This document shows positions 32,608 through 39,767 of a stretch of DNA of 52,208 nt, piece by piece. The notes under the pieces were generated by a model that had not been told where the DNA came from, did not search any database, and saw only the letters and a program-made list of their open reading frames with translations. How positions within the stretch are numbered: position 1 is the first letter of the stretch; each line of letters opens with the position of its first letter. This stretch comes from Massilia agri. GTDB lineage: Bacteria; Pseudomonadota; Gammaproteobacteria; Burkholderiales; Burkholderiaceae_D. Both the position numbers and the translations under genes were made by a program. The stretch is taken from the NCBI RefSeq assembly GCF_024753255.1, contig NZ_JANUHA010000026.1, positions 1-52,208 of the forward strand. The letters run 5' to 3'.

Positions 32608-32668
32608 GGGTAATCCCTTTCATTTTGCCGACAGATTTTCAGGAGCTGTCGTTCACCTCACCACGAAG

Positions 32669-32769
32669 AGTGTGTGAAAAAACCGCCGGGGCAAGGCGCC
32701 GAGTCGAAGACAGTACGCTAGTACGGCGAGACGAGGCAACGCAGCCATGGCGGAATTTTTCACGCACTC
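32669..32769. repeat. Long inverted repeat in the pnp leader
   Basis: Outer arms of about 20 bases (from GAGTGTGTGAAAAAA / CCGCC at 32669 and GGCGG / AATTTTTCACGCACTC ending at 32769) pair with one or two mismatches. The interior has partly complementary and partly repeated GC-rich segments (GGCGCCGAGTCGA and GGCGAGACGAGG) around GTAC-GCTA-GTAC. Transcribed with pnp it would form a long hairpin 62 bases before the start codon. In E. coli an RNase III-cut hairpin in this position mediates pnp autoregulation. The element also has the look of a dispersed Betaproteobacterial repeat. Confidence 0.7.
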
Positions 32770-32811
32770 GGACGGAACATTTCCGTCATTACTGCGAAAC
32801 AACTAACAAAT

Positions 32812-32855
32812 CAGAAACAAAAAATGCCCGCGACAGGTATCTGGCGCAGGCATTT
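32812..32855 (-). terminator. Rho-independent terminator of rpsO
   Basis: On the minus strand the hairpin AAATGCC ... GGCATTT (32855-32822, with inner GCG and CAG pairs) is followed by TTTTGTTT. It lies 26 bases after the rpsO stop and should partly separate rpsO from pnp. Confidence 0.85.
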
Positions 32856-32881
32856 CGTGACTAAATCGTCTTGACCAACGA

Positions 32882-33151
32882 TTACTTACGCAGGCCGAGC
32901 TTGGCGATCAGGTCGCGGTAACGGTTCGCGTCTTTGCGCTTCAGGTAAGCCAGCAGGCTCTTACGACGGTTAACCATCATGATCAGGCCACGACGCGAGT
33001 GGTGATCTTTCTGGTGTGCCTTGAAGTGGCCGTTCAGCTCGTTGATGCGTGCGGTCAGCAGTGCAACCTGGACTTCCGGCGAACCGGTATCGTTCTGGCC
33101 ACGTGCGTTGTCCGCGATGATCGCGGCTTTGTTGATGTTTTCTACGGTCAT
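32882..33151 (-). CDS. rpsO: 30S ribosomal protein S15
   Basis: The 89-residue protein has the standard S15 length and motifs (GSPEVQVALLTARINELNGHF, HHSRRGLIMMVNRRKSLLAYLK, LIAKLGLRK). It binds the central domain of 16S rRNA early in 30S assembly. The start at 33151 matches the family N-terminus (MTVENINKAA); an upstream in-frame ATG at 33196 gives 15 extra residues without homology. Gene order rpsO-pnp is conserved in Proteobacteria. Confidence 0.98.
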   Translation of the reverse strand: MTVENINKAAIIADNARGQNDTGSPEVQVALLTARINELNGHFKAHQKDHHSRRGLIMMVNRRKSLLAYLKRKDANRYRDLIAKLGLRK

Positions 33152-33213
33152 GATGTTACCTTTCACATGCGGTGCATGAGTCGAAACCCAGCGCACCGTG
33201 ATTGTTTAAATAC

Positions 33214-33230
33214 CTGTCCAAATCGGACAG
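33214..33230. promoter_or_regulatory. Inverted repeat in the rpsO upstream region
   Basis: CTGTCC and GGACAG form a perfect 6-bp inverted repeat with a five-base spacer (AAATC). On the minus strand it is followed by TATTTAAAC, a possible -10 region for rpsO, so it may be an operator. The regulator is unknown. Confidence 0.35.
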
Positions 33231-33325
33231 ACCCGCCAGTATAGGGGAAAACCCGGCGTGCGGCCACTGTTTGCATCGCCTGGATGGTGCATCATGGGGT
33301 TTTCGGGCTTTATGAGGGCCAAACC

Positions 33326-33826
33326 ATGGATAAATTGATCAGAATTACAACACTCGCTGCTCTTCTCCTGCTCGGCGGCTGCGCCGGGATTCTCCGCCAG
33401 GCGCCCACCATCGGCGACTCGGCCGAAGTGGTCCAGCAGAAGATGGGGGCCCCCACGGCCATCTACGGCGCCGGCCACGAGCGCATCTTCGAATACGCGA
33501 CCGGGCCGATGGGCCAGCAGACATACCTGGCGCGCATCGGCGCCGACGGGCGGCTGGTCTCCTACGAGCAGGTGCTGACCAGCGAGAAGTTCGCCACCAT
33601 CAAGATCGATTCGGCGAACAAGGAAGAAGTTCTGCGCACCGTGGGCCGTCCTGCCGAGACTTCGCGCGTGGCGCTGCGCAACTACGACGTCTGGTCCTAC
33701 CGCTACAAGGAAGCCGGGGTGTGGAATTCGCTCATGCACGTGCACTTCGACCAGCAGGGCGTGGTGCGGCAGATGATGAACGGGCCCGATCCGATGTACG
33801 AGCCGAAGGAGCGCGTCGGCTGGTAG
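33326..33826 (+). CDS. Lipoprotein with two BamE/SmpA-like repeats
   Basis: The 166-residue protein has a lipoprotein signal (LIRITTLAALLLLGGC). The mature part contains two similar modules: G-D-S-A-E-V-V-Q-Q-K-M-G-A-P-T ... F-E-Y ... L-A-R-I-G-A-D-G-R-L, and N-K-E-E-V-L-R-T-V-G-R-P-A ... W-S-Y-R-Y ... H-V-H-F-D-Q-Q-G-V-V. Each is a helix, a G-x-P turn and beta strands ending in an x-x-D-x-x-G-x-V turn, the SmpA/OmlA (BamE) pattern. An outer-membrane assembly or envelope role is suggested but not shown. The ATG at 33326 gives the proper signal; an open frame begins earlier. Confidence 0.8.
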   Translation: MDKLIRITTLAALLLLGGCAGILRQAPTIGDSAEVVQQKMGAPTAIYGAGHERIFEYATGPMGQQTYLARIGADGRLVSYEQVLTSEKFATIKIDSANKEEVLRTVGRPAETSRVALRNYDVWSYRYKEAGVWNSLMHVHFDQQGVVRQMMNGPDPMYEPKERVGW

Positions 33827-33887
33827 CCTGACGAGCACCAGCTGGCCGGCGCGCGGCGCTGCGCCTACCGCATCGTGCCGATCGCGG

Positions 33888-34436
33888 TCACGCCATCGGC
33901 TGGCGGATGATGGTTTTCCAGCGGGACGGGTCGCCGCGGCGGATATCGCTCAGGTAGATCTCGTGGTGCTTGCCCGCCAGGGCGCCGCGCTCCTCGATGA
34001 AGGCGTGGACGCGCGCGATCGTCGGCCCCTCCTCGCTGAACGGCCCGACGTGCAGGACCTGGGCGCAACGCCCCTCGTGGAAGGTTTCCAGGCGCAGCGC
34101 ATCGAGCGCCGGCAAGCCCTTCTTTGTGCGTACCTGTTCGATCGCCGCGTGGACAAGGGACTCCTCCACGAGGTCGGGCTGGTTGATCATCATCGTCCAC
34201 TTCCACTGCGTACGGTCGTTGGAAATGAAGGATGAGAGGTCATCGGCCCACCACAGGCCCTCGAGCGGCATGACGGCGTAGTCGATGGCGTCCGCACCTT
34301 TTTTCAGCATGAACTTGGCCGTGTACGACACCGAGAAGAGCGCTTCCACCGCCTGGACATAGGCCGGCGAGGTATTCGGGTCGCCCTCCCCGTCGATCAT
34401 CAGGAAGCGCAGCGGCGGCACATCCACCTGCACCAC
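33888..34436 (-). CDS. GyrI-like small-molecule-binding protein, N-terminus frameshifted
   Basis: The readable 182 residues (V-Q-V-D-V-P-P-L-R-F-L-M-I-D-G-E-G-D-P-N ... MPLEGLWW ... HVGPFSEEGPTIARVHAFIEERG ... HHEIYLSDIRRGDPSRWKTIIRQP) match the COG4832 group of GyrI-like effector-binding proteins. The frame begins at GTG 34436 with no good ribosome-binding site. Upstream, the codons L-Y-Q-P-G-A-K-Q are still in frame and family-like, while the expected start, M/V-A-K-I-D-F-R-R-E-R-K-H, lies in another frame at 34495-34460. One base appears to be missing near 34460. The full gene would start at GTG 34495, eight bases after the pssA stop. Its ligand is unknown. Confidence 0.75.
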   Translation of the reverse strand: MVQVDVPPLRFLMIDGEGDPNTSPAYVQAVEALFSVSYTAKFMLKKGADAIDYAVMPLEGLWWADDLSSFISNDRTQWKWTMMINQPDLVEESLVHAAIEQVRTKKGLPALDALRLETFHEGRCAQVLHVGPFSEEGPTIARVHAFIEERGALAGKHHEIYLSDIRRGDPSRWKTIIRQPMA

Positions 34437-34502
34437 CTGCTTCGCGCCGGGCTGGTACAGTGCTTGCGCTCCCGCCTGAAATCGATCTTCGCCACGTCCA
34501 CC

Positions 34503-35375
34503 CTAGCGGCGCACGCCGCCGGTATCGTCCTCGTCATCGTCCAGCGGAATGATGCTGACCGGCTTGCCCTTGGCCGCGCGATACGCGAACACGGCGTAGC
34601 CGGACAGGCCGTAGATCACGAAGATCGGCCACAGCACCTTGGGCGGGTCGATCGCCACCAGCGCGAAGCCGAGCGCGATCAGGAACACCACGATGAAGGG
34701 CACCGACTTGCGGAAGTTGATGTCCTTGAAGCTGTAGAAGGGCACGTTCGAGACCATGGTGAGACCCGCGAACACGGCGATCGCCCAGCTCACCCAATCG
34801 ACCTGGCGCGAGCTGACGTTGATGTCCGGGTCCGTCATCATCATGATGAAGCCGACCACCAGGGCGGCGGCGGCGGGGCTCGGCAAGCCCTGGAAGAAGC
34901 GCTTGTCGACCACCTGGATATTGGTGTTGAAGCGGGCCAGGCGCAGCGCGGCGCCGGCGCAGTAGATGAAGGCCGCGATCCAGCCGAGTTTACCCAGGCC
35001 GCGCAGCGACCATTCATAGATCACCAAGGCCGGGGCGGCGCCGAAGGAGACCATGTCGGACAGCGAGTCATACTGGGCGCCGAATTCGGACTGGGTGTTG
35101 GTCAGGCGGGCGATGCGTCCGTCCAGGCCGTCGAGAACCATGGCGATGAACACGGCCCAGCAGGCGTGCTCGAAGCGCTGGTTCATCGCCATCACGATCG
35201 CATAGAAGCCGCAGAACAGCGCGCCGGTGGTGAAGGCGTTGGGCAGCAGGTAGATGCCGCGCCCGCGCTCGCCTTCCAAGCGGTCTTCCGCCCTCCTCCC
35301 GAAGCGTTTCAAACGGGAAAAACGGGGCGATTTCGGCGCTGCGCCTGGCGTCCTGCGTCGTGGAAAGGTTGGCAT
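34503..35375 (-). CDS. pssA: CDP-diacylglycerol-serine O-phosphatidyltransferase
   Basis: PssA makes phosphatidylserine, the precursor of phosphatidylethanolamine, at the inner membrane. The 290-residue protein carries the CDP-alcohol phosphotransferase motif D-G-x2-A-R-x8-G-x3-D-x3-D, seen as L-D-G-R-I-A-R-L ... E-F-G-A-Q-Y-D-S-L-S-D-M-V. Several transmembrane helices and a charged, disordered N-terminus follow the type II PssA layout. The start at 35375 (MPTFPRRR) is preferred; the frame is open for 11 more codons. In many Burkholderiales psd and leuA flank this gene, but neither is next to it here. Confidence 0.93.
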   Translation of the reverse strand: MPTFPRRRTPGAAPKSPRFSRLKRFGRRAEDRLEGERGRGIYLLPNAFTTGALFCGFYAIVMAMNQRFEHACWAVFIAMVLDGLDGRIARLTNTQSEFGAQYDSLSDMVSFGAAPALVIYEWSLRGLGKLGWIAAFIYCAGAALRLARFNTNIQVVDKRFFQGLPSPAAAALVVGFIMMMTDPDINVSSRQVDWVSWAIAVFAGLTMVSNVPFYSFKDINFRKSVPFIVVFLIALGFALVAIDPPKVLWPIFVIYGLSGYAVFAYRAAKGKPVSIIPLDDDEDDTGGVRR

Positions 35376-35457
35376 AGGGGTCCGTGTCAGTAATACAGTT
35401 AGCTGCATTATAGAGGCGCGGACCCCTCGTTAGCGAATCGCTACTGTTGCGTGAACA

Positions 35458-36237
35458 TTATTTGAAGCGAACCTTGCCGACCAGACGCATCTGCAAGGTG
35501 GTTTCGCCCGGCTCGAAGCTCGGCTCCGGGACCTCGTCGGCCATCTCGCGCTTGGCGCTCATGCGCATCATCTGCGGCGCGGCCGCGGCCTGGGCGTCGC
35601 CCGCATAGTTGCCGGAGCCCTCGAAGTCGACGGTGTCGAGCACGGCTTCCTGAGGCTGGCGGCCCATGGCGCGGGCGATCGAGACGATGCGCTCGTTCAG
35701 GTTGCGGTAGGTCGCGGCGATGCGCTGGTCGTCCAGGCGCTTTTCCAGTTCCGGGCTCAGGCCGAAGTTCACGCCGTTGATCTGCAAGACTTTCTGCGCG
35801 GCAGCAGCGGTCTTCGGCAGCGCGGCCAGGTTCTTCGTCTTGACTTCCAGGTACTGGCCGACGCGCCAGGCGATCGGCACCGGTTTCGCGGGAGCGCGGG
35901 TGGCCGGCTGCGGCATCGGCGGCACTTCAGGGTAGACCGGATAGGTGTAGTAGCCCATGGTCTTCAGCTCGGCTTGCGGGTCGGCGCGGCGCACGATGTC
36001 CGTGCCTTCCTTCATCTTGCGGTTCACACGCGCCGCGGCGGCGGCCTTGTCCTTGTCGTGCTCCTCGACGGCAAACATCATGGTCGCCTGGTCGTTGGCG
36101 TGCTTGACCTCACCGAAGGCGGGGACCACGACCAGGGTGCCGGTAGTGGCCGGGGCGGCGGCCTGGGTCTGGGCCTGGACCTGCGCCTGGAAGGCCAGCA
36201 CCAACGCTGCGGCGACGAGGGATTTCGAAAGTTTCAT
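35458..36237 (-). CDS. Periplasmic SIMPL-domain (DUF541) protein
   Basis: The 259-residue protein has a signal peptide (MKLSKSLVAAALVLAFQAQVQA) and then the SIMPL/DUF541 pattern: an opening V-V-P-A-F-G-E-V, D-x-A-x-x-x-F-x-V-E-E strand, A-A-A-A-R-V-N-R-K-M, G-Y-Y-T-Y-P-V-Y-P, Y-L-E-V-K-T-K-N-L, I-N-G-V-N-F-G-L-S. The E. coli member YggE lowers oxidative stress by an unclear mechanism. A Pro-rich insertion (PEVPPMPQPATRAPAKP) is in the middle. The start at 36237 fits the signal; the frame runs 21 codons further upstream. Confidence 0.85.
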   Translation of the reverse strand: MKLSKSLVAAALVLAFQAQVQAQTQAAAPATTGTLVVVPAFGEVKHANDQATMMFAVEEHDKDKAAAAARVNRKMKEGTDIVRRADPQAELKTMGYYTYPVYPEVPPMPQPATRAPAKPVPIAWRVGQYLEVKTKNLAALPKTAAAAQKVLQINGVNFGLSPELEKRLDDQRIAATYRNLNERIVSIARAMGRQPQEAVLDTVDFEGSGNYAGDAQAAAAPQMMRMSAKREMADEVPEPSFEPGETTLQMRLVGKVRFK

Positions 36238-36384
36238 TGTTGTTCTCCAGTATGTATGACGAATGTCGGCGTCACTTATACGATACCGGGCCTGGGACAT
36301 CTATCGTGATTTTGTAATGAACAGTTGCAAAACACCAAGTGGCGTAACAGCTGTCTTGAATTGTCTCGGCGCGATTGCAATTGA

Positions 36385-37302
36385 TTACAAGGCAGGGCTC
36401 GGCAGCTCGAAGCCCGGCAGGGCGCGTATCCGGTCGATCGCGAAATCGATGAAGAGGCGCGCGCGCAAGGGCTGGAAGCGGCGCGAGGGATACAGCAGAT
36501 ACAAATCCTGGGGGCTGGCCGACCAGTCCGGCAGCACGCGGACCAGCTCGCCGCTATCCAGCAAGTCACGCACCAGCCACTCGGGACATACGCCGATGCC
36601 ACTGCCAAGCATCAGTGCTTCGCGTATCGCCAGCGCATTGTTCACGCGGTAGCGGCTCGAAGTCGGCACCTGCAGCTCTTCGCCCTCGCGGAACAGCGCG
36701 AGGGCGTTTCCCGGCGTCCAGGCGAACCGTACGAAGTCGTGCCCGGACAGATCCTGGGGCGTCGCCGGCGTCCCTCTCGCCGAGAGGTAGCCGCTTGACG
36801 CAACCAGCATGCGCGGGATCGTCGCGAGGCGCCGGCCGACGGCATCCGGCGGCAGCGCACCGCCGAGGCGGAAGGCAATGTCGACGCCCTCTTCCACGAG
36901 GTCGACGAAGCGGTCGTTGAGGATCAGTTCGATCTCGATCGCCGGATGCGCCGCCAGGAATTGCTGGACGATCGCATTCAGACGGTATTGCCCCAGCGCG
37001 ACCGGCGCATTGACGCGCAGGACGCCGGAGGGCTTGCCGCTCATGCCCTGCACCGCGCTGACGGCGGCATCGTACTGTTCGAGCACCAGCCTGGCGTCGC
37101 GGTAGAACTGCTGCCCCTGCTCGGTCGGCGACAGGCCGCGCGTGCTGCGCTCGAAGAGGCGCACGCCCAGGTCGTCCTCGAGCTGGGCCAGCAGCTTGCT
37201 CACGGTCGGCTGGGTCGTGCCCGCTTCCCGCGCGGCCGCGGACAGGCTGCCCAGTTCCAGGGTGCGCACAAAGAGGCGCATGGCGCGCAGGGTATCCATC
37301 AT
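36385..37302 (-). CDS. LysR-family transcriptional regulator
   Basis: The 305-residue protein has the LysR winged HTH (MRLFVRTLELGSLSAAAREAGTTQPTVSKLLAQLEDDLG) and an effector domain with the VNAPVALGQYRL and GGALPPDAVGRRL segments typical of the CrgA/DsdC-like 'LysR substrate binding' subgroup. It is divergent from the SGNH hydrolase-ene-reductase operon, with candidate operators in between. In this subgroup, regulators next to NADH:flavin oxidoreductases often respond to electrophiles or quinones. That link is inference. Confidence 0.88.
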   Translation of the reverse strand: MMDTLRAMRLFVRTLELGSLSAAAREAGTTQPTVSKLLAQLEDDLGVRLFERSTRGLSPTEQGQQFYRDARLVLEQYDAAVSAVQGMSGKPSGVLRVNAPVALGQYRLNAIVQQFLAAHPAIEIELILNDRFVDLVEEGVDIAFRLGGALPPDAVGRRLATIPRMLVASSGYLSARGTPATPQDLSGHDFVRFAWTPGNALALFREGEELQVPTSSRYRVNNALAIREALMLGSGIGVCPEWLVRDLLDSGELVRVLPDWSASPQDLYLLYPSRRFQPLRARLFIDFAIDRIRALPGFELPSPAL

Positions 37303-37304
37303 TC

Positions 37305-37360
37305 ATTCCAATTCGGAATATCAGACCTTCCATCCTACCATCTTCATTTCGATTTTCGAA
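37305..37360. promoter_or_regulatory. Candidate LysR operator region
   Basis: Two short inverted repeats lie between the divergent LysR and SGNH genes: ATTCC-AATTC-GGAAT (37305-37319, perfect, directly next to the LysR start) and TTCG-ATTTT-CGAA (37348-37360). Their spacing fits a recognition site plus an activation site. Confidence 0.45.
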
Positions 37361-37398
37361 TGACCTATCGTGGAACCACTTTAACGATGGAGAACACG

Positions 37399-38607
37399 AT
37401 GACGACCCTACGCACTTCGATCGCCCTGCTTGGCCTGACGCTTGCACTCGGCAGCGATGCTTCTGCCGGCAACTGGACCACCTCCTGGTACGCGGCCCCG
37501 CAGCCCGGTTGGGACCAGCATTTCATCCTGCCGATGAACGTCCCGGCCCTGCTGGAAAAGCAGACCATACAGGAATCCCTGCGCCTGAGCACCGGAGGCG
37601 AGCGCGTCAGGCTGGTCTTCTCGAACCGCTATGGCCGCGACACGCTCGCGCTCGGCGAAGTCCGCGTGGGACTGGCCGGGCAGGAAGCGCAGCCGCAGGT
37701 CGTGCGCTTTTCGGGCAAGACCGCCTCCACGATCGCGCCCGGCGGCAGCCTTGTGAGCGATCCGGTTCCACTTTCCGTCCCGGCGCTGGCGCGCCTGGAC
37801 GTGAGCACCTGGCTGCCCGCACGCACCCCGGTCACGAGTTTTCACTGGGGCGGACAGCAGACTTTCCGTCTGAGCGATGGCAAGAATTCTCCGCAGCGGG
37901 CCGAAGGCCGCCTCTTCCTGAGCGCCGTGCAGGTCGATGCCGGACCGGACGCGCGTACCGTGGTCGCCCTGGGCGACTCGATCACGGACGGCAATGGCTC
38001 GACCCCGGACGCGGATCGCCGCTGGCCCGACTTCCTGGCCCAGCGCCTCGCACCGCATGGTGTCGCCGTCGCCAATGCCGGCATCTCCGGAGGCCGCCTG
38101 CTCAGGGACGGCATGGGCGAGAGCGCGCTGGCGCGCTTCGAGCAGGATGTCCTGAGCCAGCCGGGCGTCTCGGACGTCATCGTCCTGCTCGGCATCAACG
38201 ACATCGGCTGGCCCGGCAGCCCCTTCGCGCCTGGTGAACAGGCCGTGACGCTGGACGAACTGCGCGCCGGTTACCGGAAGCTGGCCAGGGCGGCCCATGC
38301 GCGCGGCCTGCGCATCACGGTCGGCACCCTGCCGCCCTTCGAAGGCGCACTCGAAGGCACGCCCTTCGCCGGCCACTACAGCCCCGCCAAGGAAAGCTTG
38401 CGCCTGCAGCTGAACGACTGGCTGCGCGGCGCGGGCCTGTTCGATGCGGTCGTCGACTTCGACGCGGTGCTGCGCGATCCCGAGCGGCCGCAGCGCATGC
38501 GCCCCGCATTCGATTCGGGCGACCATCTGCACCCGGGCGATGCCGGCTACCGCGCCATGGCCGAGGCCATCGACATCGCTCCCATGCTGCCGAAGGTGCG
38601 GCCATGA
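37399..38607 (+). CDS. Secreted SGNH/GDSL-family hydrolase, copy 2
   Basis: The 402-residue exported esterase has a signal peptide (LRTSIALLGLTLALGSDASA). It shares all SGNH blocks with the protein at 4592-5938: G-D-S-I-T-D-G, G-I-S-G-G-R-L-L, G-I-N-D-I-G and F-D-S-G-D-H-L-H-P. The N-terminal beta domain is also alike (TTSWYAAP versus LGAWGTAP). ATG 37399 is chosen for GGAG six bases before; another ATG lies four codons upstream. The stop overlaps the ene-reductase start as ATGA, so the two are co-translated. Substrate unknown. Confidence 0.88.
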   Translation: MTTLRTSIALLGLTLALGSDASAGNWTTSWYAAPQPGWDQHFILPMNVPALLEKQTIQESLRLSTGGERVRLVFSNRYGRDTLALGEVRVGLAGQEAQPQVVRFSGKTASTIAPGGSLVSDPVPLSVPALARLDVSTWLPARTPVTSFHWGGQQTFRLSDGKNSPQRAEGRLFLSAVQVDAGPDARTVVALGDSITDGNGSTPDADRRWPDFLAQRLAPHGVAVANAGISGGRLLRDGMGESALARFEQDVLSQPGVSDVIVLLGINDIGWPGSPFAPGEQAVTLDELRAGYRKLARAAHARGLRITVGTLPPFEGALEGTPFAGHYSPAKESLRLQLNDWLRGAGLFDAVVDFDAVLRDPERPQRMRPAFDSGDHLHPGDAGYRAMAEAIDIAPMLPKVRP

Positions 38608-39710
38608 ACGCGACGCTGTTCGACTCCTTCAGGCTGGGCGAGCTGGCCCTGCCGAACCGCATCGTCATGCCGCCGATGACGCGCGCACGCGCCGGCGCCG
38701 CAGGCGTGCCGACTGCGCTCATGGCCGAGTACTACCGCCAGCGCGCGACAGCAGGCCTGATCATCACGGAAGGCACCCAGATCAGCCCCGAGGGCCAGGG
38801 TTATGCCTGGACACCCGGCATCCACACACCGGAACAGCTGCGCGGCTGGCGGCAGGTCACCACGGCGGTGCACGCAGCCGGCGGCAGGATCTTCGCCCAG
38901 CTCTGGCACGCCGGCCGGCTGTCACACGTCTCGCTGCAGCCGGGTGGCGCCGCACCGCTCGCACCTTCGGCGCTCCTTGCCGAGGGCGTGCAGGTCTTCA
39001 TCGATCCGGACAGGCTGGGCGCGGAGGCGGCGCAAGGGCGCAAGGTCCGGCACTCGGCGCCACGCGCGCTCGAGACCGGCGAGATCGAAGACATCGTCGG
39101 CCAGTTCGCCCAGGCCGCGCGCAATGCCATCGCGGCCGGCTTCGACGGGGTCGAACTGCACGGCGCGAACGGCTACCTGATCGAACAGTTCATCGATTCC
39201 GGCAGCAACCAGCGGAGGGACCGCTACGGCGGCTCGCTCGCCAATCGCCTGCGCTTCCTGCAGGAGGTGGCGCAGGCAGTCGTCGCGGCGATCGGCCCGG
39301 AGCGCGCCGGCGTGCGCCTGTCGCCGCTGACTTCACTGCAGGGCGCGGTAGACGACACGCCGCAGGCCACCTACCTTGCCGCCGCCCGGCTGCTGGACGA
39401 TATCGGGGTCGCCTACCTCCATATCGCGGAAGCGGACTGGGACGACGCGCCGCCCATGCCGCCCGCGTTCAAGGAAGCCCTGCGGCTGGTCTATGGGGGC
39501 GCGATGATCTACTCCGGCCACTACGACCGCGCGCGTGCGGAAGAAGCGCTCGCACGCGGATGGGCCGACCTGGTCGGCTTCGGCCGCCCCTTCATCGCCA
39601 ATCCCGACCTGCCGCGCCGCCTGCAGTCCGGCGCCAGCCTGCAGGAGGGTGACCCGGCCACCTATTTCGGCGGCGGTGCGCGCGGCTATATCGACTATCC
39701 GGCGCCATGA
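38604..39710 (+). CDS. Old yellow enzyme family ene-reductase (NADH:flavin oxidoreductase)
   Basis: The 368-residue FMN-dependent TIM-barrel enzyme resembles NemA and other alkene reductases. Visible motifs are L-P-N-R-I-V-M-P-P-M-T-R-A-R, the I-I-T-E-G-T-Q-I-S-P-E-G-Q-G-Y segment, Q-L-W-H-A-G-R-L-S-H, the substrate-binding H-G-A-N pair in VELHGANGYL, and G-S-N-x-R-x-D-x-Y-G-G-S-x-x-N-R. It reduces activated C=C bonds of unsaturated carbonyls or nitro compounds. The operon with an esterase and the divergent LysR suggests inducible handling of an ester of an unsaturated compound, which is speculative. Confidence 0.93.
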   Translation: MNATLFDSFRLGELALPNRIVMPPMTRARAGAAGVPTALMAEYYRQRATAGLIITEGTQISPEGQGYAWTPGIHTPEQLRGWRQVTTAVHAAGGRIFAQLWHAGRLSHVSLQPGGAAPLAPSALLAEGVQVFIDPDRLGAEAAQGRKVRHSAPRALETGEIEDIVGQFAQAARNAIAAGFDGVELHGANGYLIEQFIDSGSNQRRDRYGGSLANRLRFLQEVAQAVVAAIGPERAGVRLSPLTSLQGAVDDTPQATYLAAARLLDDIGVAYLHIAEADWDDAPPMPPAFKEALRLVYGGAMIYSGHYDRARAEEALARGWADLVGFGRPFIANPDLPRRLQSGASLQEGDPATYFGGGARGYIDYPAP

Positions 39711-39745
39711 AAAAAAGCGGCAAGCGCCTGCACAGCGCTTGCCGC
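39711..39745 (-). terminator. Rho-independent terminator of ilvC
   Basis: A perfect 11-bp stem GCGGCAAGCGC / GCGCTTGCCGC (39717-39727 with 39735-39745, seven-base loop) is followed on the minus strand by six T. It starts directly after the stop of the convergent ene-reductase gene. Confidence 0.93.
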
Positions 39746-39767
39746 CCTTCGGGTAGAAACAGGAAGC

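Noticed and set aside
30469..32613. 714-codon plus-strand frame
   Set aside because: It is antisense to pnp, which is unmistakable.
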